Source of the DNA: Paeniroseomonas aquatica
Lineage (GTDB): Bacteria > Pseudomonadota > Alphaproteobacteria > Acetobacterales > Acetobacteraceae
Assembly (NCBI RefSeq): GCF_030409335.1
Contig: NZ_JAUFPN010000102.1
Coordinates: forward strand, 1 to 42,838
Reading direction: 5' to 3'
Length of the DNA stretch: 42,838 nucleotides
Below are positions 23,409-31,752 of the stretch, piece by piece. The notes beneath the pieces were generated by a model. The model saw only the letters and a list, made by a program, of their open reading frames with translations. It searched no databases and had not been told where the DNA came from. The position numbers were made by a program, and so were the translations under genes. How positions within the stretch are numbered: position 1 is the first letter of the stretch; the number at the start of each line of letters is the position of its first letter.

Positions 23409-24914
23409 ATGTCCGAGAACGAGACCCTCGCCCGCCCGCCCGTCTCCCAGCCCACCACCCATGTCGACGTGCTGATCGTCGGCGCCGGCATCTCCGGCAT
23501 CGGCGGCGCCTGGCACCTGCAGCAGCAATGCCCTGGCAAGACCTTCGCCATCCTCGAGGCGCAGGACAGCTTCGGCGGCACCTGGCTGACCCATAAATAC
23601 CCCGGCATCCGCTCGGATTCGGACCTCTATACCTTCGGCTACCGCTTCAAGCCCTGGACCGGCGCCCCGATCGCCACCGCCGAGGAGATCCGCCGCTACA
23701 TGGGCGAGGTCATCGCCGAGGCCGGGCTCGACCAGCACATCCGCTACAACCACCGCATCGCCTCCGCCGCCTGGTCCAGCGAGCACCAGATGTGGACCGT
23801 CACCGCGACCCGCGGCGACACCGGCGAGGCGGTCCGGTTCACCGCCAACTTCCTCTGGATGTGCCAGGGCTACTACCGGCACGAGAAGGGCTACACCCCC
23901 GAATGGCCCGGCATGGAGAAATTCCAGGGCCAGCTCATCCACCCGCAGGAATGGCCGGAGGAACTCGACTACTCGGGCAAGCGCGTCATCGTCATCGGCT
24001 CCGGCGCGACCGCCGCGACGGTCGTCCCCGCCATGGCCGCCAAGGCCGCGCATGTCACCATGCTCCAGCGCACGCCGACCTACTTCCGCACCGGCCGCAA
24101 CGCCATCGCCATCGCGGACGAGCTCCGCAGCCTCGACATCGACGAGACCTGGATCCACGAGATCACCCGCCGCACCATCCTGCGCGACCAGGCGGTCTTC
24201 ACCCGCCGCACCTTCGAGGAGCCGGAGGTCGTCCGCCAGGAACTCCTCGCCAACGTGCAGACCTATGTCGGCAAGGATTACCCGGTCGACCCGCACTTCA
24301 CCCCGGGCTACCGGCCGTGGCGCCAGCGCCTCGCCTTCATCCCGGACGGCGACCTCTTCCAGGAAGTCGCCAAGGGCCGTGCCTCGGTCGTGACCGACGA
24401 GATCGAGGGCTTCACCGAAGGCGGCATCCAGCTCAAATCCGGCCAGCACCTCGAGGCCGACATCATCGTCACCGCCACCGGCTTCAACCTGAACGTCCTC
24501 GGCGACATCGCCTTCGAGATCGACGGCCAGCCGCTCGATTTCGGCAGCACCGTCACCTACCGCGGCATGATGTTCACCGGCGTGCCCAACATGGCCTGGG
24601 TCTTCGGCTACTTCCGTGCCAGCTGGACCCTGCGGGCGGATCTCGTCGGCGACTTCGTCTGCCGCCTGCTGCGGCACATGGACGCCATCGGCGCCAGGCA
24701 GGTGACGCCGGCGCTACGGCCCGAGGACGAAGGCCTGCCGCTGCTGCCCTGGATCGACCCGGAGAACTTCAACCCGGGCTACCTGATGCGCGGCATGCAC
24801 CTGCTGCCGAAGCGGATCGACAAGCCGGAATGGCAGCATACCCAGGACTACTGGGCGGAGAAGGACGAATTCCCGGCGATCGACCTGACGGATGCGGCGT
24901 TCCGGTATCGGTGA
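23409..24914 (+). CDS. Flavin-containing monooxygenase (Baeyer-Villiger type)
   Basis: The 501-residue FAD- and NADPH-dependent monooxygenase has two Rossmann motifs: GAGISGIG near the start and GSGATAA in the middle. Between them lies FQGQLIHPQEWPEE, matching the type I Baeyer-Villiger fingerprint FxGxxxHxxxW[PD]. Further typical segments are GGTWLTHKYPGIRSDSDLYTFGY and DIIVTATGFNLNVLG. These enzymes insert oxygen next to ketones or oxidise sulfur and nitrogen. It is followed after 66 bases by the PurD-like gene on the same strand. Substrate unknown. Confidence 0.93.
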   Translation: MSENETLARPPVSQPTTHVDVLIVGAGISGIGGAWHLQQQCPGKTFAILEAQDSFGGTWLTHKYPGIRSDSDLYTFGYRFKPWTGAPIATAEEIRRYMGEVIAEAGLDQHIRYNHRIASAAWSSEHQMWTVTATRGDTGEAVRFTANFLWMCQGYYRHEKGYTPEWPGMEKFQGQLIHPQEWPEELDYSGKRVIVIGSGATAATVVPAMAAKAAHVTMLQRTPTYFRTGRNAIAIADELRSLDIDETWIHEITRRTILRDQAVFTRRTFEEPEVVRQELLANVQTYVGKDYPVDPHFTPGYRPWRQRLAFIPDGDLFQEVAKGRASVVTDEIEGFTEGGIQLKSGQHLEADIIVTATGFNLNVLGDIAFEIDGQPLDFGSTVTYRGMMFTGVPNMAWVFGYFRASWTLRADLVGDFVCRLLRHMDAIGARQVTPALRPEDEGLPLLPWIDPENFNPGYLMRGMHLLPKRIDKPEWQHTQDYWAEKDEFPAIDLTDAAFRYR

Positions 24915-24980
24915 TTTTGGGGGTTCAAGGCCGAGGGCGCTGGCCTCGGGCTCCCGCCGTGAGTGAGGAACGGAACACGC

Positions 24981-26267
24981 ATGCGGATCCTTGCCATCGG
25001 GCCTCGCGCCTATCTCGGCGATATCTACCTGACGCTTCGCCGGGAGGGCCACGAGGTCCGGGTCTTCGCCGAGGATCCGCCGGAGCAGCGGGCCTTCGGC
25101 GGGCTGATCGACTGCATCGCGGACTGGCGGGCGGAGCTCGACTGGGTCGGGCGGGACGGCGTCATCCTCTTCGAGCGGGTCGGCCGCGGCACGCTGCAGG
25201 ATGAGTTGCGCGCCCGAGGGTTCCGCGTCGTCGGCGGCAGCGCCTTCGGCGACCGGCTGGAGCAGGATCGCGCCTTCGGCCAGGCCATGCTGCGGGAGGC
25301 CGGGCTCGCCATCGCCGAGAGCCATTCCTTCGCCCGTCCCGCGCTCGCCCTCGCCTGGCTCGGGCAGCATCCCGGGCGCTACGTGCTGAAGCACGACGAC
25401 ACCGCGCGCACCACCTTCGTCGGCGACCACCCGGAGGGCGCCGACCTCGCCTTCATGCTCCGCCGTGCCGGGGAGGGCCGCGTGCTGCTGATGGAGCGGC
25501 TGGAGGGGGTCGAGGTCGGCGTCGGCGCCTATTTCGACGGGACCCGCTTCCTCCGCCCCGCCTGCATCGACTTCGAGCACAAGCGCTTCTTCCCCGGCGA
25601 GATGGGCGAGATGACCGGCGAGATGGGGACGCTTGCCGCCTACGACGGATCCGAGCCGCTGTTCGCCGCGACGCTCGGCCGCCTCGCGCCGCGCTTCGCC
25701 GCGGCCGGGCACGTCGGCTACGTCAACCTCAACATGATCGTCGACGAGCGCGGCGCCTGGCCGCTCGAATTCACCTGCCGCTTCGGCAATCCCGGCTTCG
25801 CCGTGCTCGCCGCGCTCCAGCCGGATGGCTGGGGCGACCTGCTCGCCCGCATGGCCAGTGGGGGGGCCGGCGGCGCCCCGGCCGGCACGCCGGCGCGCTT
25901 CGCCACCCGCCCGGGCTGGTCCGTCGCCATCGTACTGACGGTGCCGCCCTTTCCCGCCCATACCGAGACCGCCACGCCGGAGGAGGACCCGCCGGTCTTC
26001 TTCCTCCGCCCGCCCGTAGGGGCCGAGCTGGACCGCTACCACCTGGTGGACATGCGGATGGAGGGCGGCCAGCTGCTGGGCCGCCGCCGCTCCGGCCACC
26101 TGATGATCGTCACCGGCACCGGTGACACCGTGCCCGCGGCGCAGGAGGAGGCGAGGGCGCGGGCCCGCAACGTCGTCGCGCCCGAGCTGCGCTGGCGCGG
26201 CGACATCGGCGACCGTTTCCTGAACGGCGAGCGCGAGCGGCTGCGGGCGCTGGGCTGGCTGGGCTGA
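24981..26267 (+). CDS. PurD-like ATP-grasp ligase, non-canonical
   Basis: The 428-residue protein resembles phosphoribosylamine-glycine ligase (PurD) in its ATP-grasp core: GRYVLKHDDTARTTFVGDH, EGVEVGVGAYFDG, FEHKRFFPGEMGEMTGEMGT and GYVNLNMIVDERG followed by FTCRFGNPG. The PurD N-terminal GxGGREHA loop, which binds phosphoribosylamine, is replaced by MRILAIGPRAYLGDIYL. The enzyme therefore probably joins other substrates, such as an amino acid and a carboxylate. The start 24981 was chosen over GTG 24963 because the conserved fold starts there. It faces an aminotransferase gene (convergent) and follows a monooxygenase gene. Confidence 0.85.
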   Translation: MRILAIGPRAYLGDIYLTLRREGHEVRVFAEDPPEQRAFGGLIDCIADWRAELDWVGRDGVILFERVGRGTLQDELRARGFRVVGGSAFGDRLEQDRAFGQAMLREAGLAIAESHSFARPALALAWLGQHPGRYVLKHDDTARTTFVGDHPEGADLAFMLRRAGEGRVLLMERLEGVEVGVGAYFDGTRFLRPACIDFEHKRFFPGEMGEMTGEMGTLAAYDGSEPLFAATLGRLAPRFAAAGHVGYVNLNMIVDERGAWPLEFTCRFGNPGFAVLAALQPDGWGDLLARMASGGAGGAPAGTPARFATRPGWSVAIVLTVPPFPAHTETATPEEDPPVFFLRPPVGAELDRYHLVDMRMEGGQLLGRRRSGHLMIVTGTGDTVPAAQEEARARARNVVAPELRWRGDIGDRFLNGERERLRALGWLG

Positions 26268-26294
26268 GCGAACTGGCCTGACCACCCGGCGCGG

Positions 26295-27458
26295 TCAGGC
26301 GGAGGCCGCCCGCAGCCGCGCCTCCATCGAGGCGATGCCGGCTTCCGCCACATTGGCGAAGGCGATGCGGAGATGCGCCTCCTCCCCGGCGAAGGCGGGG
26401 CCGGGCAGGCACAGCAGCCCGTGCCCGGCGGCCAGCCGCTCCGCCACCCGCCAGGCGGAGGTGTCCCCGAAGGGGTGCCGCACATAGGCGAAGTAGGCGC
26501 CGAGCGACTGCAACTCCCAGCCCGGCAGGCGGTCGAAGGCGGCGCGCACGGCCGCCGCCCTGGCCTGCATCTCCGCCCGGTTCGCGGCCCGCCAGTCCGC
26601 CAGCGCGCCGAGCCCCCAGGCGAGCGCGGCCTGGGCCGGCCGCCCGGCGCAGATCTGCACGCAGTCCATGACCTTGCCGAGTTCCGGGAAGAGCGCAGCC
26701 GGCGCGCCCAGGGCGCCGAGCCGGTGCCCCGGGATGGCGAAGGACTTCGAGAAGCTGTGCAGCTGTACGAGGTTCTCCGGCCAGGTCTCGCCGGAGAGCA
26801 GGCCGTGCGGCCGGTCATGGCCGGGCGGCAGGAAGTCCCGGTAGGTCTCGTCCAGCACCAGCCAGATGCCCCTCTCCCGGCACAGGGCATGGAAGCGGGC
26901 GATCACCTCGGGCGGGTAGATCGCACCGGTCGGGTTGTTCGGCGTGACGAGGACGATGGCCCGCACCCGCGCGTCGATCAGCGCCGCCGCGGCCTCCGGG
27001 TCGGGCACGAAGCCCGCCTCCGCGCGGCAGGGCAGCGGGCGCGGCTCGACGCCGAGCATGTCGAGCGTCATGCGGTGGTTGAAGTACCAGGGGGTCGGCA
27101 GCAGCACCGCGTCGCCGCGCTGCGCCAGCGCCATCATGGCGACGAAATAGGCCTGGTTGCAGCCGGCGGTGATGGCCACCTCCGCGGCATCGATCCGGCC
27201 CCCGTAGAGCGCGCCGAGATCGGCGGCATAGGCTTCCCGCAGCGCCGCCTCACCCAGGATCGGGCCATAGGTGGCGGAGGCCGGATCCCCCGCCGCGCGG
27301 GCGAGGCGTTCGAGCATGCCGGGTGCCGGCGCATGCGACGGCACCGCCTGGCACATGTTGAGCAACCCGCCCCGGCCCGCATAGCGGGCGCCCCAGGCCT
27401 GGATCTCCGGAATGGGTGGGCTGCCGGTATCGAGGAGGCGGGGGTTCAGCGGCGTCAT
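26295..27458 (-). CDS. Class I/II pyridoxal-phosphate aminotransferase
   Basis: This is a 387-residue fold-type I aminotransferase. It has the cofactor-binding AGCNQAYFVAMMALAQRGD and VTPNNPTGAIYPP, the Asp of LVLDETYRDF, the PLP Schiff-base Lys238 in HSFSKSFAIPGHRLG and the C-terminal Arg in HLRIAFANV. The substrate class resembles aspartate/aromatic transaminases but cannot be fixed. Its 3' end lies 27 bases from the convergent ATP-grasp gene. Confidence 0.93.
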   Translation of the reverse strand: MTPLNPRLLDTGSPPIPEIQAWGARYAGRGGLLNMCQAVPSHAPAPGMLERLARAAGDPASATYGPILGEAALREAYAADLGALYGGRIDAAEVAITAGCNQAYFVAMMALAQRGDAVLLPTPWYFNHRMTLDMLGVEPRPLPCRAEAGFVPDPEAAAALIDARVRAIVLVTPNNPTGAIYPPEVIARFHALCRERGIWLVLDETYRDFLPPGHDRPHGLLSGETWPENLVQLHSFSKSFAIPGHRLGALGAPAALFPELGKVMDCVQICAGRPAQAALAWGLGALADWRAANRAEMQARAAAVRAAFDRLPGWELQSLGAYFAYVRHPFGDTSAWRVAERLAAGHGLLCLPGPAFAGEEAHLRIAFANVAEAGIASMEARLRAASA

Positions 27459-27666
27459 GCATCATCCTGTCGGGCGAGAGACAGCCAACGCACGGCCGCA
27501 GGGCTTTTTGCCGCAGCCCAGGAGATTTGCCGCATCCGCCGCGGAAGTGATCCGGACCCGGCCCGCGACGCCACGCCGTCCACCGCGAAGGTCGCCCCGG
27601 CGGCGCCATCGCGGCCCTGCACCAGGTCGCTGCGAACCTACCCGCGCCGCTGCCGTTACACCCGCC

Positions 27667-28395
27667 ATGCCCCTCCCCCGCCCGGCGCCCGCGCCCGATG
27701 CCACCAAGCGCGACCTGGCCCTGGAGGTCCACCGTCGCCTCTGCGCCGAATACGGCTGCCCCGTCCTGTACTTCCACGCCCTGTCCCCGCTCGACGAGCT
27801 GGTCTCCTCCCTGCTCTCCCACCGCACCAAGAACGCCGACAGCGCCCGCGCCTTCGCCAGCCTGCGCGCCGCCTTCGAGGACTGGGCCGCCGTCCGCGAC
27901 GCCCCCGTCGCCGAGGTCGAGCGCGCCATCGCCGGCGTCACCTGGCCCGAGGCCAAGGCCCCCGCCCTGCAACGCACCCTGCGGGCGCTGACGGAGCGCC
28001 AGGGCCTGCTCGACCTCTCGCATCTCGCCGGCATGTCGGTGCCGGAGGCGACGGCCTGGCTCGCCTCCCTGCCCGGCGTCGGGCCGAAGACGGCGGCGGC
28101 GGTGCTCTCCTTCAGCACCTTGCGCGGCCGCGCCCTGCCGGTGGACAGCCATCACCACCGCGTCGCCGCCCGGCTCGGGCTCATCCCGAAATCCCTGGCG
28201 GTCGGCCCCTCTCACGCGGTGCTGGAAGCCCTGCTGCCGGAGGACTGGGATGCCCAGGGCTTCTACGACCACCACCAGATGCTGATGCGGCACGGCCAGC
28301 GCTGCTGCTTCTTCCGTGGCCCGGCCTGCGGCCGCTGCGTGCTGCGGGACCTGTGCCCGGAGGGGCAGTCGCGCCTCGGCACCACCCCGGCCTGA
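27667..28395 (+). CDS. Endonuclease III-like DNA glycosylase (HhH-GPD, Fe-S)
   Basis: The 242-residue protein is in the Nth superfamily. The helix-hairpin-helix motif LPGVGPKTAAAVL holds the Nth-type catalytic Lys, the catalytic Asp lies in PVDSHHHRVAARLGL, and the C-terminal [4Fe-4S] ligands are C-x6-C-x2-C-x5-C (CFFRGPACGRCVLRDLC). The N-terminal LVSSLLSHRTKNADSARAF corresponds to Nth LLSAQTTD, but the usual Gln-Thr is His-Arg, so damage specificity may differ. A near-match to the EcfG promoter (CGAAC-N16-CGTT at 27633-27657) precedes it at leaderless distance. A second Nth-like gene lies at the window end. Confidence 0.9.
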   Translation: MPLPRPAPAPDATKRDLALEVHRRLCAEYGCPVLYFHALSPLDELVSSLLSHRTKNADSARAFASLRAAFEDWAAVRDAPVAEVERAIAGVTWPEAKAPALQRTLRALTERQGLLDLSHLAGMSVPEATAWLASLPGVGPKTAAAVLSFSTLRGRALPVDSHHHRVAARLGLIPKSLAVGPSHAVLEALLPEDWDAQGFYDHHQMLMRHGQRCCFFRGPACGRCVLRDLCPEGQSRLGTTPA

Positions 28396-28467
28396 TGCCG
28401 CCCCTCCCCCATCTGGCCACTCCGGGCGCGCTCCCCTAATCTTCGGGGCATCCAGGGAGGAAACCCC

Positions 28468-29685
28468 GTGCCCGAAGCCCCGACCGACCCCAAACTCATG
28501 GCGGAAACCCGCCTGCCCCTCGCCGGCCTCCGCGTGCTCGACCTCACCCTGGCCCGCGCCGGCCCCACCTGCGTCCGCCACCTGGCCGACTGGGGCGCCG
28601 ACATCATCCGGGTCGAGCCGCCCGGCCAGGGCGACGGCCTCGGCGGCGCCCGCGACGGCTTCGACCAGGTGAACCTGCACCGCAACAAGCGCGGCCTGTC
28701 GATCGACCTGAAGAACCCGGCCGGCCTCGCCGCCTTCCTCAAGGTCGCGGCCACCGCGGACATCCTGGTCGAGAACATGCGGATGCAGGTCAAGCACCGC
28801 CTGAAGATCGCCTATGACGACCTGAAGGACCTCAACCCCCGCCTGATCTACGCCTCCATCTCCGGCTTCGGCCAGACCGGCCCCTATTCCAAGCGCGGCG
28901 GCGTCGACCAGATCGCCCAGGGCATGGGCGGCCTGATGACCATCACCGGCGAGCCCGACCGCGGGCCGATGCGCGTCGGCATCCCGATCAACGACCTCAC
29001 CGCCGGCAACCTGCTGGCGATGGGCATCATGATGAAGCTCTATGACCGCGAACGCACGGGCCGCGGCGGCTACGTCCACACCTCCCTGCTGGAGGCCCAG
29101 GTCTTCATGCTGGACTTCCAGGCCAGCCGCTTCCTAATGGATGGCGAGGTCGCGGGACAGGCCGGCAACGACCACCCCGTCAACATCCCGATGGGCGTCT
29201 TCCCGACCAAGGACAAGCCGATCAACATCGCGGCCTCCTCGGCCAAGCTCTGGACCAATTTCTGCAAGGCCGCCGGCCATGAGGAATGGCTCGAGGTCGA
29301 GGAATGGAAGACCAACGGCGGCCGCTCCAAGGACCGCAAGCGGATCAACCAGGTCATCGCCGAAGTGACGAAGCAGCAGTCGTCCGAGTACTGGATCGAC
29401 AAGCTCGAGGAAGCCGGCATCCCCTGCGGCCCCGTCAACAACATCCGCGAGGTCTTCGAGGACCCCCAGGTCCAGCACCTCGAGATGGCCATGCCGATGC
29501 AGCACCGCACCCGCGGCGACATCAAGGTCGTGGCGCAGCCGGTGAACATCGAGGGCGTCGACACCGGCTTCTACCGCGACATGCCGAACCTCGGAGAGCA
29601 CAACGACGAAATCCTGGCCGAGGCCGGGCTGACGCCTGCCGACATCGCCGAATTGAAAGCCAAGGGAGCCCTTGGCGGAGCATGA
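28468..29685 (+). CDS. CaiB/BaiF family III CoA-transferase
   Basis: The 405-residue enzyme is a formyl-CoA-transferase-type protein. It opens LAGLRVLDLTLARAGPTCVRHLADWGADIIRVEPP, then NKRGLSIDLKNPAGL, LIYASISGFGQTGPY, the catalytic Asp176 in GIPINDLTAG, and GRGGYVHTSLLEA. It would move CoA between carboxylic acids, preparing a substrate for degradation. The start is GTG at 28468, with AGGGAGG 7 bases before it. Its stop overlaps the ATG of the crotonase-fold gene by 4 bases (ATGA), so the two probably act in one pathway. Confidence 0.95.
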   Translation: MPEAPTDPKLMAETRLPLAGLRVLDLTLARAGPTCVRHLADWGADIIRVEPPGQGDGLGGARDGFDQVNLHRNKRGLSIDLKNPAGLAAFLKVAATADILVENMRMQVKHRLKIAYDDLKDLNPRLIYASISGFGQTGPYSKRGGVDQIAQGMGGLMTITGEPDRGPMRVGIPINDLTAGNLLAMGIMMKLYDRERTGRGGYVHTSLLEAQVFMLDFQASRFLMDGEVAGQAGNDHPVNIPMGVFPTKDKPINIAASSAKLWTNFCKAAGHEEWLEVEEWKTNGGRSKDRKRINQVIAEVTKQQSSEYWIDKLEEAGIPCGPVNNIREVFEDPQVQHLEMAMPMQHRTRGDIKVVAQPVNIEGVDTGFYRDMPNLGEHNDEILAEAGLTPADIAELKAKGALGGA

Positions 29686-30485
29686 GCACCATGGAACTCG
29701 CCGACGGTAAGATCCTCGCCAGCAGCGCCGACGGCGTCGGCCGGATCACCTTCAACCAGCCCGAGAAGCGCAACGCCATGTCGGTCGCCATGTGGACCGG
29801 CATGGGCGAGGCGCTGGAGATGTTCGCCGAGGATGCATCCGTCCGCTGCGTCATCCTCCAGGGCGCCGGCGACAAGGCCTTCGTCTCGGGCGCCGACATC
29901 TCGCAGTTCGAGAAGGTCCGCAACAACGCCGATGCCCAAGGCCAATACGACAAGCTGACCAGCGCCGGCCGCGCCAGGCTCTCGGCCTACAGGAAGCCGG
30001 TCATCGCCCAGATCCGCGGCTTCTGCATGGGCGGGGGCTTGGGCATCGCGATGTCGACCGATATCCGCATCGCCTCGGACGACAGCCAGTTCGGCATCCC
30101 GGCCGCCAAGCTCGGCATCGCCTATGGCTTCGACATGGTCCGCGCCCTGGTCGACCTGGTCGGCCCCGCCCATGCCCACATGATCCTGATGACCGGCGAG
30201 CGCTTCGATGCGAAGGAGGCCGAGCGCTTCGGCCTGGTCAACAAGGTGGTCCCGGTCGCCGAGCTCGAGGCGACGGTCGCCAAGCTGGCAGCGACCATGG
30301 CCGGCAACGCCCCGCTCTCCCTGCTGACCAACAAGCAGACCGTGAAGCAGGTGCTGATGGACCGCGCCGACCGCGACATGGACGCCTACAAGCGCGCGCT
30401 CGCCGCCTGCTTCGACAGCGCCGACTACAAGGAAGGCCGCCGCGCCTTCATGGAGAAGCGCAAGCCGGCCTTCACCGGAAGCTGA
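29682..30485 (+). CDS. Crotonase-fold (enoyl-CoA hydratase/isomerase-like) protein lacking the hydratase glutamates
   Basis: This 267-residue crotonase-superfamily protein has the CoA-binding and oxyanion segments FVSGADISQFE and IRGFCMGGGLGIAMSTDIRIAS. The two catalytic glutamates of classical enoyl-CoA hydratase (GGGxEL and PExxxG) are replaced, giving GGGLGIAM and GIPAAKLGIAYGFDM. It therefore belongs to the subgroup with a different reaction (isomerase, decarboxylase or C-C hydrolase types). The coupled CoA-transferase upstream suggests it acts on the CoA thioester that enzyme makes. The ATG overlaps that gene's stop. Confidence 0.92.
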   Translation: MSTMELADGKILASSADGVGRITFNQPEKRNAMSVAMWTGMGEALEMFAEDASVRCVILQGAGDKAFVSGADISQFEKVRNNADAQGQYDKLTSAGRARLSAYRKPVIAQIRGFCMGGGLGIAMSTDIRIASDDSQFGIPAAKLGIAYGFDMVRALVDLVGPAHAHMILMTGERFDAKEAERFGLVNKVVPVAELEATVAKLAATMAGNAPLSLLTNKQTVKQVLMDRADRDMDAYKRALAACFDSADYKEGRRAFMEKRKPAFTGS

Positions 30486-30638
30486 AACGACCCAAGGACC
30501 CGTGTCCAGGTTCGCGCGAAAATCCCGGTGCATGACGCGCCGGGAGTGACTAGGATGCCGCCAGCCGTGACACAACCGGAACCAATCCGGACGCGGCGGT
30601 CGGCACGTTACGTCTGGGCATGAGGTCAATATCTGGGA

Positions 30639-31292
30639 ATGGACGGCAACGTCGAAACGCCGATCGTCGGCGCGCAGGTTGGTTCATGCGGGCGTACCGC
30701 GGGGGCACCCATCTCCCGCATCGTGGCCGAGGTGGCGGCGCGCTTCCCCGGCGAACGCATCACCCTCGGCGAGATGGCCGAGGCCTTTGGCGACCGCGCC
30801 TTCGGCCTGCTGATCCTGCTGCTGCTGCTGCCCTCGCTGCTGCCCGGCATGGCCTCGGTCTTCGGCCTGCCGGTGCTGATCCTCGGCGTGCAGATGGGGC
30901 TCGGCCGCCGCACCCCGAAGCTGCCCGCCTTCCTCGCCCGGCAATCGGTCAAGCGCACCGACCTGCTGCGCCTCTCCGGCAATGGCTCCAAATGGATGAC
31001 CAAGGTCGAGCAATACGTTCGCCCCCGCCCCGGCTTCTTCACCTCGCCGCTCGGGGACCGGCTGTTCGGCTGGCTGACCGCCTATGTCGCGCTGATGCTC
31101 ATCCTGCCCGGCCCCGGCACCAACGGCCCGCCGGCCTTCGGCAACATCGTCATGGCCCTCGGCCTGGTGGAGCACGACAACCGCACCACCGCCTGGGGCG
31201 TCGGGCTGACGCTGGCCGGCTGCGCCTTCGCCACCTTCGTCCTCGTCGCACTCGGCTGGCTCGGCATCAAGGCGCTCGGCTGGATCTTCTGA
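30639..31292 (+). CDS. exoD: ExoD-family membrane protein
   Basis: The 217-residue protein fits the ExoD family, named from rhizobial exopolysaccharide mutants. A soluble N-terminal part (SRIVAEVAARFPGERITLGEMAEAFGDRAFG) is followed by three or four membrane helices (residues about 55-85, 145-165, 185-215), with LLLPSLLPGMASVFGLPVLILGVQM typical. A helical pair is linked by a basic stretch. Function is poorly defined. It stands alone, preceded by a 153-base gap. A GAGG is far from the ATG, so the ribosome-binding site is weak. Confidence 0.88.
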   Translation: MDGNVETPIVGAQVGSCGRTAGAPISRIVAEVAARFPGERITLGEMAEAFGDRAFGLLILLLLLPSLLPGMASVFGLPVLILGVQMGLGRRTPKLPAFLARQSVKRTDLLRLSGNGSKWMTKVEQYVRPRPGFFTSPLGDRLFGWLTAYVALMLILPGPGTNGPPAFGNIVMALGLVEHDNRTTAWGVGLTLAGCAFATFVLVALGWLGIKALGWIF

Positions 31293-31357
31293 ACGGTGGC
31301 CTGGCCGCCTGCGGCGCCAGGGCCACAGGCCCTGTGACTTCCGTGCCGGGATGGCCC

Positions 31358-31378
31358 GGCGGGGGCTGTTCCCCCGCC
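31358..31378 (+). terminator. GC hairpin after exoD (possible terminator)
   Basis: GGCGGGGG (31358-31365), loop CTGTT, CCCCCGCC (31371-31378) is a perfect 8-bp stem. No U-tract follows, so termination would rely on Rho or on the stem alone. A preceding stem GCCGGG/CCCGGC (31345-31350/31355-31360) overlaps it and would compete, and CAGGGCC/GGCCCTG lies at 31318-31334. Confidence 0.4.
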
Positions 31379-31399
31379 GCAATCCTGCTATCGGCCCTG

Positions 31400-31605
31400 C
31401 ATGCGCCGGTGGCCCGCAAGGGCTGAAACGGGAATGCGGCAGGCGGTGAAGACCGCCGGTCCGCGGCTGCCCTCGCAACTGTAGGCGGTGAGGTCCTGCC
31501 CAGAGCCATTGCGCCCTCGCGGGCGTGAGAAGGCGGCAGGCCCATGGGTCCCGGGACATCGCCCCGGCGCCCCCACCGCGAGCCAGGAGACCGGCCGGCG
31601 CAGAG
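31400..31605 (+). promoter_or_regulatory. Cobalamin (B12) riboswitch
   Basis: The leader of the BtuB-like gene contains the ordered conserved blocks of the cobalamin riboswitch. These are GGGCTGAAACGGGAATGCGG, GGTGAAGACCGCCGG, CGGCTGCCCTCGCAACTGTA, a GCCATTG with GTGAGAAGG, and AGCCAGGAGACCGGCC near 31581-31596. Adenosyl- or methylcobalamin binding should shut off expression of the B12 receptor. The expression platform lies in 31606-31752. Boundaries are approximate. Confidence 0.94.
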
Positions 31606-31752
31606 TTGTCTCGCGCGTGCCGGGCGAGGTGCACCGGCGCACCGGAGTATGGGCCCGCCGCCCCGCGGCAGGCCTTCCGATTGCGGGAACGACGCCCGTC
31701 GCCCCTCCCCTCGCCGGGCGGGGCAGTGTCGTCACCGCATCCGGAGGACCCG

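Noticed and set aside
24963-24980. GTG start for the ATP-grasp gene
   Set aside because: It adds six residues (MRNGTR) before a clean fold start; ATG 24981 is a better choice.
30582-30614. GGAAC followed by CGTT before exoD
   Set aside because: The spacer is 23 bases, too long for the EcfG consensus of 16-18.
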